56,641 nucleotides of DNA, from contig JADGJL010000045.1 of assembly GCA_027600665.1 (NCBI GenBank), positions 1 to 56,641 of the forward strand, given 5' to 3'. Source of the stretch: Irineochytrium annulatum. Taxonomy: Eukaryota > Chytridiomycota > Chytridiomycetes > Chytridiales > Chytridiaceae. The notes beneath the pieces were generated by a model. The model ran no database searches. It was given only the letters and a program-made list of their open reading frames with translations, and was not told the DNA's origin. A program made the translations under genes and the position numbers. Below are positions 34,777-48,000 of the stretch, in pieces. Each line of letters begins with the position of its first letter. The stretch's first letter is position 1.

Positions 34777-37700
34777 ATGCAGGAGGTCACGATCAAGGTG
34801 GGTGGTCCGGTTCAATTGGTTCCCTGGGCTGCTTTCTGACTGACGATTGTGTCCTTGTTGACTCGCCTACGCCAGCCGCGGTCCGCGTTCAAGCAGTGAG
34901 TAGCGAGTAGCTTGGTTCCGCGTCGGTGGTTGACTGTCGGGCCGTCAGACGCTTGGGAGGGAGGCGATCGCGGAGGACGACGTGCAGAGTCGTGGAGCCT
35001 GGGCGTGGCGGTGGGCCGTCAAGCCGACGATGGAGGACGTGGAGGACGTGGGGCATGTTCGGCTGGATGGCTTTTGGGGCGCGGACACGCCGTCGCGACA
35101 TGATGGAACGATTGTCTGACTACGTTGGTGTACCCCGTTCTCTAGCTTCGTGACGGTGGAGCAAGGCCACAAAGAGTTGTTCTGGAACTTCTGCACGAAG
35201 AAGAAAAACATTTCCTTCGGTCTTTACCGTAAGGTGACGGCACAACAGCTTCAGCAACAGCAGCAGCACACTCCCACGGTATGCTTCAAATGCGTAACGT
35301 TTTGCTCGATAGCGTTCGTGACTTTCTAACTCACGAACTCTTCGTTTCCGTTATTCAGTCACCATCTAGCCCGGTCGCCAATGGCGCGTCGTCGCCGCCA
35401 CACAGGTCCTCGTCGACGGGAATCAGGTCTGGGAAGGCCTCTAGCGCCGAGAATCTGATGGGGGCCGGGAGCGGAATCATTCGGACGATCGGGTCTGCCC
35501 TCAATATGGGGGTAAGTTTTTAGGATTTAAGGACACCCCGACGACAATTAACTTGATGATACCGTCGACAGAGCAATAACAACGACGTCGGATCCCCGCG
35601 GTCCTCAAAGTCCAGTCTGCTGGAGGTGGACGTCACTCACGTGTCCAATACGGCACCGTCGTCGGCGGGCAGCGGGCCAGGCAGCGCCGGTGTTGGCCAA
35701 CCGAACTCGCTTAGGAAGAACTCATCCATTGCGGTAGGATCGACGAACGCACCGTCGCTGCCGGCCCCGGTGGACGGCAAGTCGACTGTGGATCCGGAGC
35801 TGATTGAGATCGTGCCTATCACACACTATGACTCCTCTAAGTTTACTATCAAAGGGTCGTACTACATCGAAGAACCAGGAACCTTGTAAGTTTGGCGGAA
35901 CTGGTGCTCTATTGTTTGATTGTTGGTGTTCATTTGCAATGTGTTGTTAAAAGTGTGCTGCTGTTCGACAATACCTTCTCTGTCAATACCTCCAAGAAGC
36001 TTTTCTTCTTCGTCGCCCTTCGCGACGTTGAGACCGTCGAACCCCCGCGCGCGCGAAAGGCGTACGAGGGCTGGATCCTTAAGAAAGGAAACCGGAAGAT
36101 GCAGGGATACGCGAAACGTTGGATGAAGATCGACTCGGACGGCAACCTCCAATACTTCCGACAGCCGGGGGGCGAGAGCCGAGGATTCTTCCAGCTGTCC
36201 AAGACGGCCGTTCGGCTTGATCACGACCACCTTCTCATCGATATTGATTCGGGCGAAAGCCTAATGCATTTGAAGGCGATAGGACCGCAGGACTTCCAAA
36301 TGTGGGTCGGAGCGCTGCAGAGCCATGCGGAAGCCAAAACGGGGAATCTGGAGACGGAGGAGGACAGAATTGCGGCGGCGAACGGCGGGGGTGGTGGTGG
36401 CGCGTATGGCGCGTTGCTAAGTGGGGGTGGGGACGCGATTATGTCGAGTCAGGGCTTTGCAAGTGCCGATAATTCGACGACGCCGACGGGAAGGGAGCTG
36501 AATCCATCGGACACAATGACGACGCCGACGGAAGGGTCGTCGGGGGCAAACGGGGCGTTTGGCACGAATGTAGGGCATGTGATTGGATCGGAGATGGACG
36601 TAGAGGCGCTGCAGAGGCGGGTGGAGCACCTGGCAGTCTCGCTGACAAAGGAGTTGAGCAAGATGAAGGACTTCATTGATACGAGCCGGAGTCGATTGGA
36701 TAACAAGGTTCAGGGCAAAGGTAGGTTTATCTACTTTAGGGTTACAGGCGTTTGGGTGTGGACTTACCGCCGTTCGTTCAGACGTCAACCTCGTTTTGGG
36801 CTCGATTTCGGATATAGCGACCGGGCTACAGACGAACTCGATGACGCTTCAACGCGGCCTTCAAAGCTATGCCAACTCGGTCCGCCTCTCCCGCGACCGC
36901 CAGTCGCTCAGCCTCCGCCAAGCTGAGCTCGCGCTGCGCTCATCCATGGCTGACAACAACCGCGTCCGCCGCAAGTTCGGCCTCGACCCGGTCTCGATAC
37001 AATCCTTCTTACCCTACCAGACGCCGGCCTCCGCGTCCCTTCCCTCCAGTGTCCGCGGCGCCGGCGCGCGTTTTGGCACGGGTAACTCGAGCATGCGCGA
37101 GGATGTCTTCTATGACGCCGAGGAGCCGCTGGGCGGCGTGTACCGTTCAGAGGACGATGACGACGACGACGACGACGACTCGGTTACGTCTGAATACTTG
37201 CTTGACCACGAAGATGGCACTTACGGGCGGGAAGCTGGGGAGGAGGATCTTGGTGATGGCGTGTACGATGACGATGAGGATGATTATGACGACCCACTCG
37301 TCGCGGCTCCGGAGGTGCTGGCGGAGACCGCACCCGTAAACGGCGCGGGGGTGCATGTGGCGGCGCCGCAGCCGTCCGTACCGGAGAAGGCAAGGGTATC
37401 GGAGACGGAAGGCAAGGTGGCAGCGAAGGTGTCGGAGCCCGAGAGTAATGTGACGCCGGCGGATGCCTCGGCGGCGACGAAAGGAGACGTGAAAACGGAG
37501 GCCGTCGCCCCTGTCGTGAAGCCGAAGGTCGCCGTCGTTCGTCGGAAGGCGTTACCCGCGCCGACAGTGTCCATGGAGAATATCAGCATCTTGTCGATCT
37601 TGCGGAATAACGTTGGGAAGGACCTCTCGACAGTCGCGATGCCTATTGCGTTAAACGAACCTTTGAACCTGCTGCAAAAGCTTGCGGAGGAGCTGGAGTA

Positions 37701-39038
37701 TTTTGAGCTGTTGGAGGCGGCAAGCGGGAAGGAGGATCCCGTCGACAGGATGATTGCCATGGCAGGTCTGTAGAAACTTGCTAGCAATAGGTTATCGCGT
37801 CAAACTAATGTTGGCCATCAGCTTTCGCCGTCTCAGGATATGCATCGACGGTCAACCGCGCGGGACGAAAGCCGGTATGTCGATTTTAAGTTACCCTTAT
37901 GTCGGCGGGGTCTAAGCTCATTTACTACAGTTCAATCCTCTGCTCGGAGAAACCTACGAGTGCATTAGGGAAGACAAAGGGTTCCGTCTCATTTCGGAGA
38001 AAGTCAGTCACCACCCGCCGATCATGGCGTGCTACGCCGACTCGCCAAACTATAAGTTCTTCCAAGACAACCAGGTTAAGACCAAATTCTGGGGCAAGTC
38101 TATGGAGCTGATCCCATCTGGATCCGTCCACGTTGTGCTGCCGAAGGTTAACGACGAATACGTTTGGACGAAAGGTGGGCAACTATAACCAAACCCTTTT
38201 ATCTCGTTTTGTTTACCGATCCTGTCAGTTACCACGTGCATGCGGAATGTGTTTTCGGGCAGTCGATACCTGGAGCATTACGGGACGATGAAAATCATTA
38301 GCCGGAATACAGGTAACCCTTCGCTGTTTATTTCTTCAATAAGATTTTAATTTTCTTCAAAGGCTACACTTGCCAGCTCGTTTTCAAAGAGTCGGGTTAC
38401 TTCACATCTGCGAAGAATGAGGTGGCAGGGACGGTCTTCACACCCGGCGGGGAGGAAGTCTCATGGCTTATGTCAGTCGCTCACACCGTCGTCGGCTTCC
38501 TAGATTCTTACTTTATTTTTTCTCCCCGCAGTGGCAAATGGGACGACAGCTTAAACCGGTATAACAAAGCTACCCCGAACAACCTCGAGGTGATTTGGCG
38601 CGCGCGGCCATGCCCGCCGAACCATGCCCAGATGTACGGCTTCACCTCGTTCTCGGTCGAGCTCAACGAGCTCACGGAGGACATCAAACCCTTGCTCCCA
38701 AACACCGACACACGGTTCAGGACCGATCAAAGGATGTATGAGGAGGTATGGTCGCTTCTTATATCAACAAGCGTATTTTGTTTTGCTAATCATGATTCGC
38801 TCTCCAGGGTCGTGCGGAGGAGGCTGAAGCCGAGAAGCTTCGGCTTGAGCAGAAGCAGAGGGATTATCGGAAGAAACTTGAGGGGGAGGGGAAGAAGTGG
38901 ACGCCGCAATGGTTCGAGCTTGTCCCTGGCGAGGCGGAGGATGGGGACGGAGCGACGGGCGGCAACGGTGTCTGGCGGTATAAAGGAGGGTACTTTGAGA
39001 AACGCGGCGCATTCGAGAAGGTTATCGACCTATGGTGA
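34777..39038 (+). CDS. oxysterol-binding protein, Osh3-like (GOLD-PH-ORD)
   Basis: OSBP-related proteins exchange sterol or PI4P between the ER and other membranes at contact sites. Exons 34777-34797 (MQEVTIK), 34876-34895 (PRSAFK) and 35146 onward ([28 protein letters not shown]) build a GOLD domain. It is interrupted by a ~250-residue Ser/Pro-rich insertion and resumes with [21 protein letters not shown] domain follows ([20 protein letters not shown]...[11 protein letters not shown], 36058-36340). A helical spacer and an FFAT-like VAP-binding motif EDVFYDAEE (37099-37128) lie next to Asp/Glu runs. The ORD (37815-39000) has [21 protein letters not shown] (the PI4P-binding fingerprint) and a final GYFEKRG...VIDLW. 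The order matches yeast Osh3. About 1,150 residues; intron 2 (34896-35145) is unusually long at 250 nt. Confidence 0.9.
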
Positions 39039-39304
39039 TCGCAGGTTCAAGCATTTGCCGTTTTCCTTTTCGTTTTGTCAGACACTGTCTCCCGGTCCTT
39101 TACTCACTCATCTTTCACTTGTACTTAGATAGAACACAAAAAATTTTTTTTATTCCACAAGCAGCATTCTGATACTTTATTCTCTGTATTTTCTCTTTTT
39201 ATTTTCTTTACATCTTCTAGTAAAGCTCAAAAACAAGTCAGACAGTTGCATGAGATTTATGCGCGAAACGATAATTTTGCAGGTCCATTAATCTCCAACC
39301 GCGA

Positions 39305-40515
39305 TCATGTCAATTTATTCGCAATCAACACCGAGAGGATGCTTACGACGAATCCCGTCGCGATGCCCGCACCAAACACCGTCTCCCTCGGCGCAGCCCC
39401 CAGTTCGCGCAACGACGCCATAAGACTCTCCACCCGCAGCCCTCCCTTCCCCACCACAACGGCGTTATCCTCCGCTGCCGCCGCCGCATCTCCCGCCTCC
39501 ACCGCACCCAACGCATCAACATCGCCTGCGGCAGTGGTTGCTGTGAGAGCAAGAGGCCGTATCGTCGCCTGGATGTCCTTGACGAGCTTCTTCGTCTCAG
39601 CCTCGGTGATGCCCGTCAGGAGCTCAGCTAGCTGTTCTTGTTCTTTGCGTCGCTTCCAAGGCTCGCGGAGGTTCAGGAGGATGAAGATTGTCAAGTGAAT
39701 TGATATGAGGCCCCTTTGAAAACACAGGTGAGCGTTAAAATGGATTATGTGAGTAGCAGGCTTACATTGTCCACCAAGTCGAAGCTTTCCGGATCTTGTC
39801 AGAGAAGAGCTGTTCCTCGATGTAGCGCTCACGAATTTGGCTGCGACCAGGCACACAATTAATTGTCCAGCTGCCCTAAGAACGACGAACGCTTACTTTA
39901 GGAAGTCTATATGCGAGCGGTCGAAGTCCTCGCTCGCCGCCTTGTAAGCGGCTTTCGCCGTGTTCTCCGTCTGCTCCAGGGACAGGTCCTTTCTATAAAG
40001 CTCCGTGAACCTGATCACGTCCAAGTCAGATTCCTCCATGTAAAGCGTTATGAACCTACCGAATCACATCCGTGTCTATCCACGCGTCTTTCCTCTGCAT
40101 AAGAAAATCAGCCTAAAGTTAAGGAGCGCGTACCCCTGACCTGCAGCAGCGAGTTGATCTCCCTTTGACACTTCCTCCGTTCCTCTATGCTGCTCTCATA
40201 GCCCCTCTTCGTCTCCTCCAGCAGCCGTCGCTTCAGCTCAAGCTCGGAGTCCTTCTCCTGGACTATCCGCTTCCGGTCCTCAATCTCGGTGTAGCCCGTG
40301 ACGTGGTTGATGGCGTGAAGCGCTTGGGAGAGCCGGCGCTCCCACTCGGGCTGAATCGCGGGCTTTGAGGGCGCCGCGGAAACGTCGGAGGAGTAGGCAG
40401 GGGTGGCCGTCGGTGATGCGGTGGTGAGGTACGCGCATCGCGGGCGGGGGATCGCGGGCCGGTGCCGGCGAGCGACAGTGAGGAAGCGGTAATGGGACAT
40501 GAGCAGAATTGACAA
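39305..40515 (-). CDS. SHE9: She9/Mdm33, mitochondrial inner-membrane protein
   Basis: She9/Mdm33 is a fungal inner-membrane protein that shapes mitochondria and affects their lipid balance. The start at 40515 (or the in-frame ATG at 40500) gives an Arg/Ser-rich presequence (MSHYRFLTVARRHRPAIPRP). A long coiled coil follows (EIEDRKRIVQEKDSELELKR). Then comes the family signature: CQREINSLLQ joined to RKDAWIDTD...RFTELYRKDLS, and IRERYIEEQLFSDKIRKAST. A first membrane segment (WWTMGLISIHLTIFILLNL) is followed by REPWKRRKEQEQ. The C-terminus carries a second hydrophobic segment (AGIATGFVVSILSVLIANKL), matching the two-span topology of the family. Four short introns keep phase; about 330 residues. 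Confidence 0.9.
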
Positions 40516-41257
40516 ACCATCATACTCTGAGAAATAGTTTCGTTGGCGTCATGTCGCAGGAAGCAAGTACATTACAGATTTCTTAAGACCTGCATAATCT
40601 CAACTAAGCTTTAGCCCTTTTTTTTCCTAGTTTGCTCAAGACTGAAAACTATCCCCCGTCATCGTCGTCTTGTTGGTCTTTTATCCACGTCTGTTCACCG
40701 CATATCAATTATCCGACACCAGCCGCCGTAGTTGCATGTAGGCCTCATGGCATCAAATAAAGAGTGTCAAGAGATCTCAAAAGGGAATTACATTTCGAAT
40801 GTCCTCCATCCGATACCCCTTCAGACTGACAGCTTCCTTGATGCTCGGAACTACCGGTGGTCGATAAGCTTGTGGCGGACGTGACCACGGAAGACGGGTA
40901 GTCCTTAGTACAGGACGCCGTCCATAGCATTTACACAAACAGCTACTATAATTTTAACTCATCAATGTAATGGCTTGTTGCTTATACTTATATACCTTCT
41001 GCTTCCAACACTTACTTGTCAGCATCCAAAGAAAGGAAAAAAAGTATTTTGTTTGAAAGGCACGCCGCTATTTTGTAAACATTTTGTACGCCATGAAGTC
41101 AACCCAGGCATTTCGTAATTACTGATAAGTGCGTGACCGAAGGCTACCTTGCAGTGCATAGCTTGCATGAGGCACAATGTGAATCTGAAGTGGCGCAGAA
41201 GCCTTCTCGAGCGATTTGACGATCAAGTCGATTCTTTTTCCATCAGCTGCCGTCGCC
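40516..41257. other. promoter region She9 / eL39
   Basis: This 742-bp spacer lies between divergently read genes. It is mostly A/T-rich (40540-41090). I see no ORF, repeat or RNA gene that I can support. Confidence 0.45.
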
Positions 41258-41790
41258 ATGGTACGAGACGACACGCCTGGGAGAGATGCGGGAGGATGGT
41301 GGACGGGCTGGGATTGATCGGGATGGTGTTGAGCTTGCAGAATGGACCTTTAGAAGGAGCTTGGGGGATGGATTTCTCGAACGGAGCGATCCGGTGATCT
41401 TGCGGCATGTGGACAGGTCGCTGCGTGCACGGTTGGAGGGTGGCAGTCGTGACGACGGGCCGCGACCGGGGCGGAAGTGGAATCCGTGCGCGCGGGGAAT
41501 GCTGTTGGAACGCGGAATGTCGTGATGGAGATGGACAGTGTTCTTACCCGTTATGCCTCCGAACAACAGCCCAGCAACAAGACGTTCAAGATCAAGCGCA
41601 TTCTGGGCAAGAAGCAGAAGCAGAACCGGCCCATTCCTAACTGGATCCGGCTGAGGACCGACAACACGATCAGGTAACTTGATGCAGGCGTTTACCTTTC
41701 GCATTCGGGGCGTGTTGCTCACCCATGATCTGTTCTTAAGGTACAACTCGAAGAGGAGGAACTGGCGCCGGACGAAGCTCAACCTGTGAA
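41258..41790 (+). CDS. RPL39: 60S ribosomal protein eL39
   Basis: This tiny basic protein lines the peptide exit tunnel of the large ribosomal subunit. The ATG (41258-41260) is an exon end by itself: a 309-nt intron (41261-41569, GTACGA...CAG) begins immediately after it, and the next exon continues [14 protein letters not shown]...[14 protein letters not shown] second intron (near 41675-41740) splits Arg-Tyr, and the last exon encodes [15 protein letters not shown] before TGA (41788-41790). The 51-residue length matches the family exactly. An intron after or close to the start codon is common in fungal ribosomal protein genes and may carry regulatory sequence. Confidence 0.95.
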
Positions 41791-42065
41791 CGGGCTTTGA
41801 GTGCTGCCCTTACCTTTTAAGCCCTCTCTTCTTGCATTGGGGCGTGTTGTCGCGCACAACCTTGTGTACCACAGCAACAACAATCATGTCGGGATGGCGG
41901 GTCTTGGAGGAGAGGGGGTCGTGAAGGGTTCGCGTTGGGGGATGGCCGGGACTGATGGGGATGAGATGATTTTGCATCTATAATACACAAGAGTCGTGGC
42001 CAACCCAATTACTCTGCCCGTGTGGATGATGGCCAAGGGATTACAGCGCGGATGCATAGAATGTC

Positions 42066-45000
42066 GTGGTCATTGTGTCAGGAAGCGACTGCGACGTGTC
42101 ATCAACCGTGTGCGAAAACGTCGTCGACGTGCCGACGGCTGTCTTCTCCCCACCGCCAAAGCTTCGTCGAACTGAAAGTTCTTGCGTTGTTGTGAAAGAG
42201 TCGCATGAATATCCGTTGGAAAGAGAACAAATTGAAGTTGAGAACGCAGTTAATCAGACTACAGTCGGACAACTGCGACCGATCGAATCGAACACGCCAA
42301 TGAAGTCGACAGCGGCGAGGCTGCCAAAGCCGTCAAGGCCGGCCGCCGGCGCGGAGCCCGCGAGGAGGGTGGATCCGATCGCTCCTGCTGCCGAAGTCCC
42401 GGCTTCGGCCGGCAAGCGCGCTTCAACGAAGAACTCGATTCCTGCAAACGCCCCCGCTGCCGTCGGGCCATCGGTGGCGGCTCCCAAACGACCTCATGCC
42501 GGACCGGCGTCTGCTGCAATGACTCGTCTCCCCATTTCCTCCAAGCTCTCGCGAAAACCTATTGTCTCCGCCTTGCAACGACAGCCCTGGCCACCGGTGG
42601 CGAGAGCGCCAGGAAACGGCGCTCAGCAGCGGCAGATGGCGGATGAGGCCAGGACCCCCGAGGACAGGACAAAGAAGAAGCGGACTCCGCGTTCGCCCTC
42701 GCCGCTCAAGAAAGCAAAGAGGCTCCGTCGGGAGGTGGTAGGTACAATCGTGTTAGTGAGGGAAAGAGCCGCTGCCTACCATGACTACCTGCAGCAGCCC
42801 GAAGTGCAACCGGACGATCAGCCAGAGCAACCACAAGTGACGACGTTGGAGAAGACGATCATGTTCTTCTACAGCATGCCGGATGCCAAGACGAAAGAGG
42901 CCCTTTCAAAGGAGGTCAAAGAGCTGGGAACCGTAAGTCTTCGCTGCTGTGTTCAAATGCTTTTGTTTGTGCTTTTAAAGTTGACGCTGTCGTTGGTACA
43001 GCGCGTTGTGAACTTCTTTGCGAAAAACGTAACGCATCTGATAACGGACGGACATATTCCAATAAAAGGGGCGCCGAAATCGACTTCAAGATTTAAAAAG
43101 CCGGATAAAACGGTTGAACAGGCTATTGAATGGGGAATCACCGTTTGGTCCGCCCACCGTAAGTATGCTGCGTCATTGTCCTGCGACGCGATTTTCTTAC
43201 GGCGGCAACTTAGAACTCCGAGGAGTTATCGCCAACCTCCGTAATCGTCCCGCCCAGGCACCCCGCAAGCTCGAAGACTGCATTCGCGAGGAGCAAGTCT
43301 ATGGTCCTTCGACGTCACGTCGTCCCGACGCCGCGTCCGGCTTTCAGCACTACGAAGGATACTACTTCCTCTGCGAGGACCTCTCCGGCCAGTTCCAGCC
43401 CATACATAACGTCCAATGGATGCCCGACAGCATCGCTGACCTCGAGCGTCCACCCTGGCCCAAGCTATATTTCAACCAGCGCCAGGGCAAGTGTCCCTTC
43501 GTCGCCCCACCGACTCAAGGCACCGGCGGTAGCCAGCTCCAACCCGTGGCCGACTCTCACAGTGCCGAAGATGAGGAGCCACCGGTCCGGGCTGATGGCG
43601 ACGTCCCGGGGATGAAGGCCAAACCGCCTTTGCCTGTCAAGGCCGCCCGTAACATTGCCGCGCCGCCGCAGCCAAGGCCGACCCCGGCCAACTCCAATGC
43701 CTCGGGCATCATCTCGACACACCCCCGCGCGGGCGTCCGCAAGCCGCTCCAGGCCGATAAGTCGCTCAAAGTCGGCCTGCTTCAGAAGCGATCAGTCGTG
43801 GGCAAGTCGGCGGCACAGGGTGCGGCGGAGGGCGGGAAGGAGAATGAGGAGGCCGGTGCGGAGGCGGCTCCCGTCAAGGAGCAAGCGCCCGTTAGGAATG
43901 GGTATGCCCCCAAACCGCTTGGGAAGGCATTTTACTATAAAGCTGGGACTTGCGAGAACTGCAATGAGAATTATGAAAGATATGAGGATGTCAGTACATT
44001 CGCACTCGGTTTTTTTAACGTTGAACTTCGCACTGATTACTCTTGTCCTCAAATCGCCAGCATTGTAAAACGGCGAACCATCAGCATTACGCAAACAACG
44101 ATGCCAACTTTGTGGTTCTGGATCAGCTGTTCGGCCGAATTAAGCGGAAGAAGAAGGTTGTGCCTGATAGCGACGGTGAGACCGGGCGCCAGGGCACAGA
44201 AAATGGGGAGAACGATAGCGGTAACGAGAGCTTCAACGATCAGTGGGAGGGTGCGCAAGACGAGATGGACGGCTACGGTTGTGACGAGGACTACGGTGAC
44301 GGTGGTGCGGGTGAAGACGAACGCGGCGATAACAGCTACGGTGATGACGACTGCGATGAACCCTGCGATGAGGGGGAGTTTGAGCTTGGAAAGAGCCAAT
44401 CTATCGTCGAAGACTCCCAACCGACTACGCCGACGCGCCGACAGGACCCGAGCCCCGACCGCGCCCCGTACCCGCCCGCTAGTGTCGTCCTTTTAACGCC
44501 CGAGCGCGACGGCCCCGTTGTTCTCGAGATGACCCGGTTCCAAGGCGGGTCTCGGCTCAGGCGGGCGGGAAGGCACATCATGGAGGACCGAAGCTCCAAC
44601 TCCGAGGGCGAACGGCCGCGGCAGTCGATTTCGCGAAGGGCGTCGGACGGGAACAGTGCGCCGCGTCCGCATTCGCGCAAAATGTCGATTACCGGGTCGG
44701 ACGGCGACGACGACGACAACGGCGGCGGCGGTGGTGGTGGCGGGTCCGACGCGGCGGACGGTGATATGGTTCAGAACGTGTCGCCGCCGCGGGCTTTTGC
44801 TGGAATTTTGTCGACCGAGAAGGGTCGGGATGACGAGAGGGAGGACATGCCGGCGACGGTTCAACGGGAGGAACCGATCATGGATGAAGTTGAGGATTCG
44901 ATGGAAGAGCCGATTGAGAGGCCGGTTGCTGTGCGAATGGAGGAGCAAAGCGGGGAGCTATTGTCGGAGAAGCCCGTATCGGACCTTATGGAAGAGCAGG

Positions 45001-48000
45001 CTGCGTTTTTGTCCGAGGAGGATCTTCCGGCGGCGACCGACGAGGTGGGGAAGGGGTTGTCCGCTTTGAGGTCAACTCGTGCGGTGCCGGAGGAGATGGA
45101 AGAGGAGATTCTGCCGGTAGTCGACGGGGTTGAGATGGAGGAAGATTCGGAGACGGCGAGGGTCTCGCTAACGGAGCGCATGCTACCGACCTCAATCGAC
45201 AAGGCGGAGATAGTCCTCGAAGGCGTGGCGTCTCTGATTAAAAAGCGAGAGGCTGTCGACGAGGCACAAAAGATCATGGCAGGTATTACTCCGGGTGGGA
45301 AGCGAAAGGCGCCTGAGGGGCAGGACGTTGATGAGCTGAAGTCACTGGCGATTGACGAGCTCGAGGACGTGGACGATGGCGAGTTTGCAACGCACGGCAT
45401 CATGTATCTTTCGAAGCCGTTCAGCGGCTACGAACCGTTGGAGGCGTTGCCGCGGACCACGAGCTTGAAGGCTGATAAGGTGGCTAGCACCGCTGGGACA
45501 GTTCGCCCACGTGGCCGCGGCCGAAAGTCGGAGCCGCTTAAGAAGGGGGAGAAGGAGGCCGCGCCGTCCGGCAAACGCGGACGGCCAAGAAAATCGGCGC
45601 CAGTGTTTACAGCAACGCTCGCAGACGAGGCCGTTCACGATGGCACTGAAACAATGGTGGTGGCAAAGGCCGACCGGGTCGAGATGAGTCAGCCAACGGT
45701 GAGCTTGGGCAGCATTGAAGTAAGATGGTCGCGCACTCCGAAAGTGCTGATTTGAACACGTTTAAACAGGAATCGCAGGATGCCGTCCCGGAGAAAGCGG
45801 CAGCGCCGGCACGTAAACGAGGACGGACAAGGAAATCGGAACCACTTCCTAAAACGACGACTGCTGGCCAAGAGGTGCCGTCTCGTAAGCGCGGGCGGCC
45901 AAGAAAATCGGAGCCGACAGCTCATGGCGCCGCCGGCGTCGGTCCCAGTGCACCTGCGAGCGTGGCCGAGGACGACGACGCTCCGACACGCAAACGCGTA
46001 CGGCGAAAGACATCGGAACCGATCGCCAAAGCTGTGGCTATCGAGGAGCCAATCGGCGAGGTTGAGAACGGTGTTGCAGGTGCCTACGCGGTCACTGTTG
46101 CCGCGGAGAGCCACGACAGCGTGGGGATCGATGACGTTCAGATGGAGGATATCGGCCTGCAAAATAAAGACCGGCATGACATCAAGGCGGCTGAAAATCG
46201 CGGCCCGGAGAATATCGACGTGCTCTTGCATGACGAGGCACCGAAAGCGATTGTAGCAGAATCGCTTAAGGTCCACCCCGTTGACATTGAGGAGCGGGGC
46301 ACGCCTCGCCGTTGCTTTACTCCGGCCTCGAGGCCAACGGGCGACCGACCGAAAATTAATGCACAATCTACACCGAAATACGTGCGATTTGCCGTCAGCA
46401 AAAGCCCCTCAGTAGAGGGACTTGGCGACGTCCAGCTCTCCGACCAAACCTCGGGTATGAGCGGCGAACATCGGCAAGTATTAGCTGGATCGCCAACGAA
46501 CACATCGGGATCACTTCATGGGTCTAGGCTGGAGGACATCTCGGTGGCGGAAGATGACAACGATGTGGAGAAACAGATCCCGTCTCTCATTGGCGACTTG
46601 GAAAAACAGCAGAGCGAGTCCGGCGAGGACGCGGTCGCGGCCGGACCAGATGACAGCGATGCCTCGCCAGCGAGCGTGGTTCAATTTAGTCAACCGCCTG
46701 GTTCGATTGTGGTCGGGCCGGGACATTTGAAGTCCGTAATCGGCCACCAAAACGGAGTGCACAGGTCGGAAGGTCAAGAGGAACGTCATCCCGAGGACCC
46801 AGACACCGCTGCCTCGCGGCCGACGAAGCTGACGGAGGACGACGAGACTTTCTTCGACGCAGTCCAAGAACACACTTGGCGTAGCGAAATGGCATTTAAT
46901 GTGGTGAGCGACAGTGACGTTTAGAGCTTTGATGCTTATTTTATTTGCGAATGTTAATAAACATCCGCAGGAAAACAAACCTGTACGGGTCGTGCAGGAC
47001 GAGACCATGCCAACGATAGAAGATGGCGTCTTACCTCCGCAGTCGCGCATTCTTCCGGCGGTTCAACAACGCACGTCCCTTCGTGGCTTTGCCGGACAAC
47101 AAGCAAACAGCGCGGGTACTCGTCGATCGAAATGCGGCGTGACGGCGGAGCAAGATGGATCCGCGCGTGATCGAGCTCAAATCACCATTCGTGGGAATGC
47201 GACGCTGACGGAACCCATAGCGGTCGTTACAAGTACGGCTGGCTACACGGCCGCGGGCACATCCTCCGAATGGCGGAGCCCGGGACCATTGAGCCCTCTG
47301 CCTACTAGGCCCACTATTGATGCGACGGCCGACATTACGAGCACGGCCGAGGACCCGATGGGGTGGGATTCGTCAACGGTAAATGTCGCAGCGGCGGACC
47401 TCACCAGCACCGTCGGCGATCCGGCGTGCGGGGTTACGTCGACGGTAGCTAGTCCAGCACGCTCTAGCGCTGTGGTGGCCGAGCTGGCGAGGACGGCCGG
47501 GGCTTCAATGGACCGCAACCCTGCGCTTGTGACGAGCAATGGCACTGGAATGACGGAGGACCAAGGCCCGCCCGCGGTCACGTGCCAGAACTCGTTCGCG
47601 CTCAACAAGGATATGCAGAGGGCACCTTTCCCACCAGTACCAGCCTCCTGGGCCACACCGCAGCCGGCGCCATTCCAACTCGCGATTGATTCGACGCTGT
47701 GGACTTCCCTGGCAAGTCAGAAAGCGTCAGAAGCGAACGTCATGACAACCGTCCTCAATGTCGTACCTGAAGCGAAGCCTCACGCGCTAATGGACGCGGT
47801 CGCGGCTGAATCCAACATGTCGAAGTTTCTGGAGAAGGTTACGGACGAGGCGACCACTGTCTTTTCTGGTACATCAATCGACGCCGTCCGGCGTGCGCGT
47901 CGCAGCAAATCAATAGGCGGAGCCACGGCCGTGGTCTATGGCGACTTGTTGGACGGAGTTGCAACCAGGTCTCGCCGCAAAACCATGGACGGGGCCGCGC

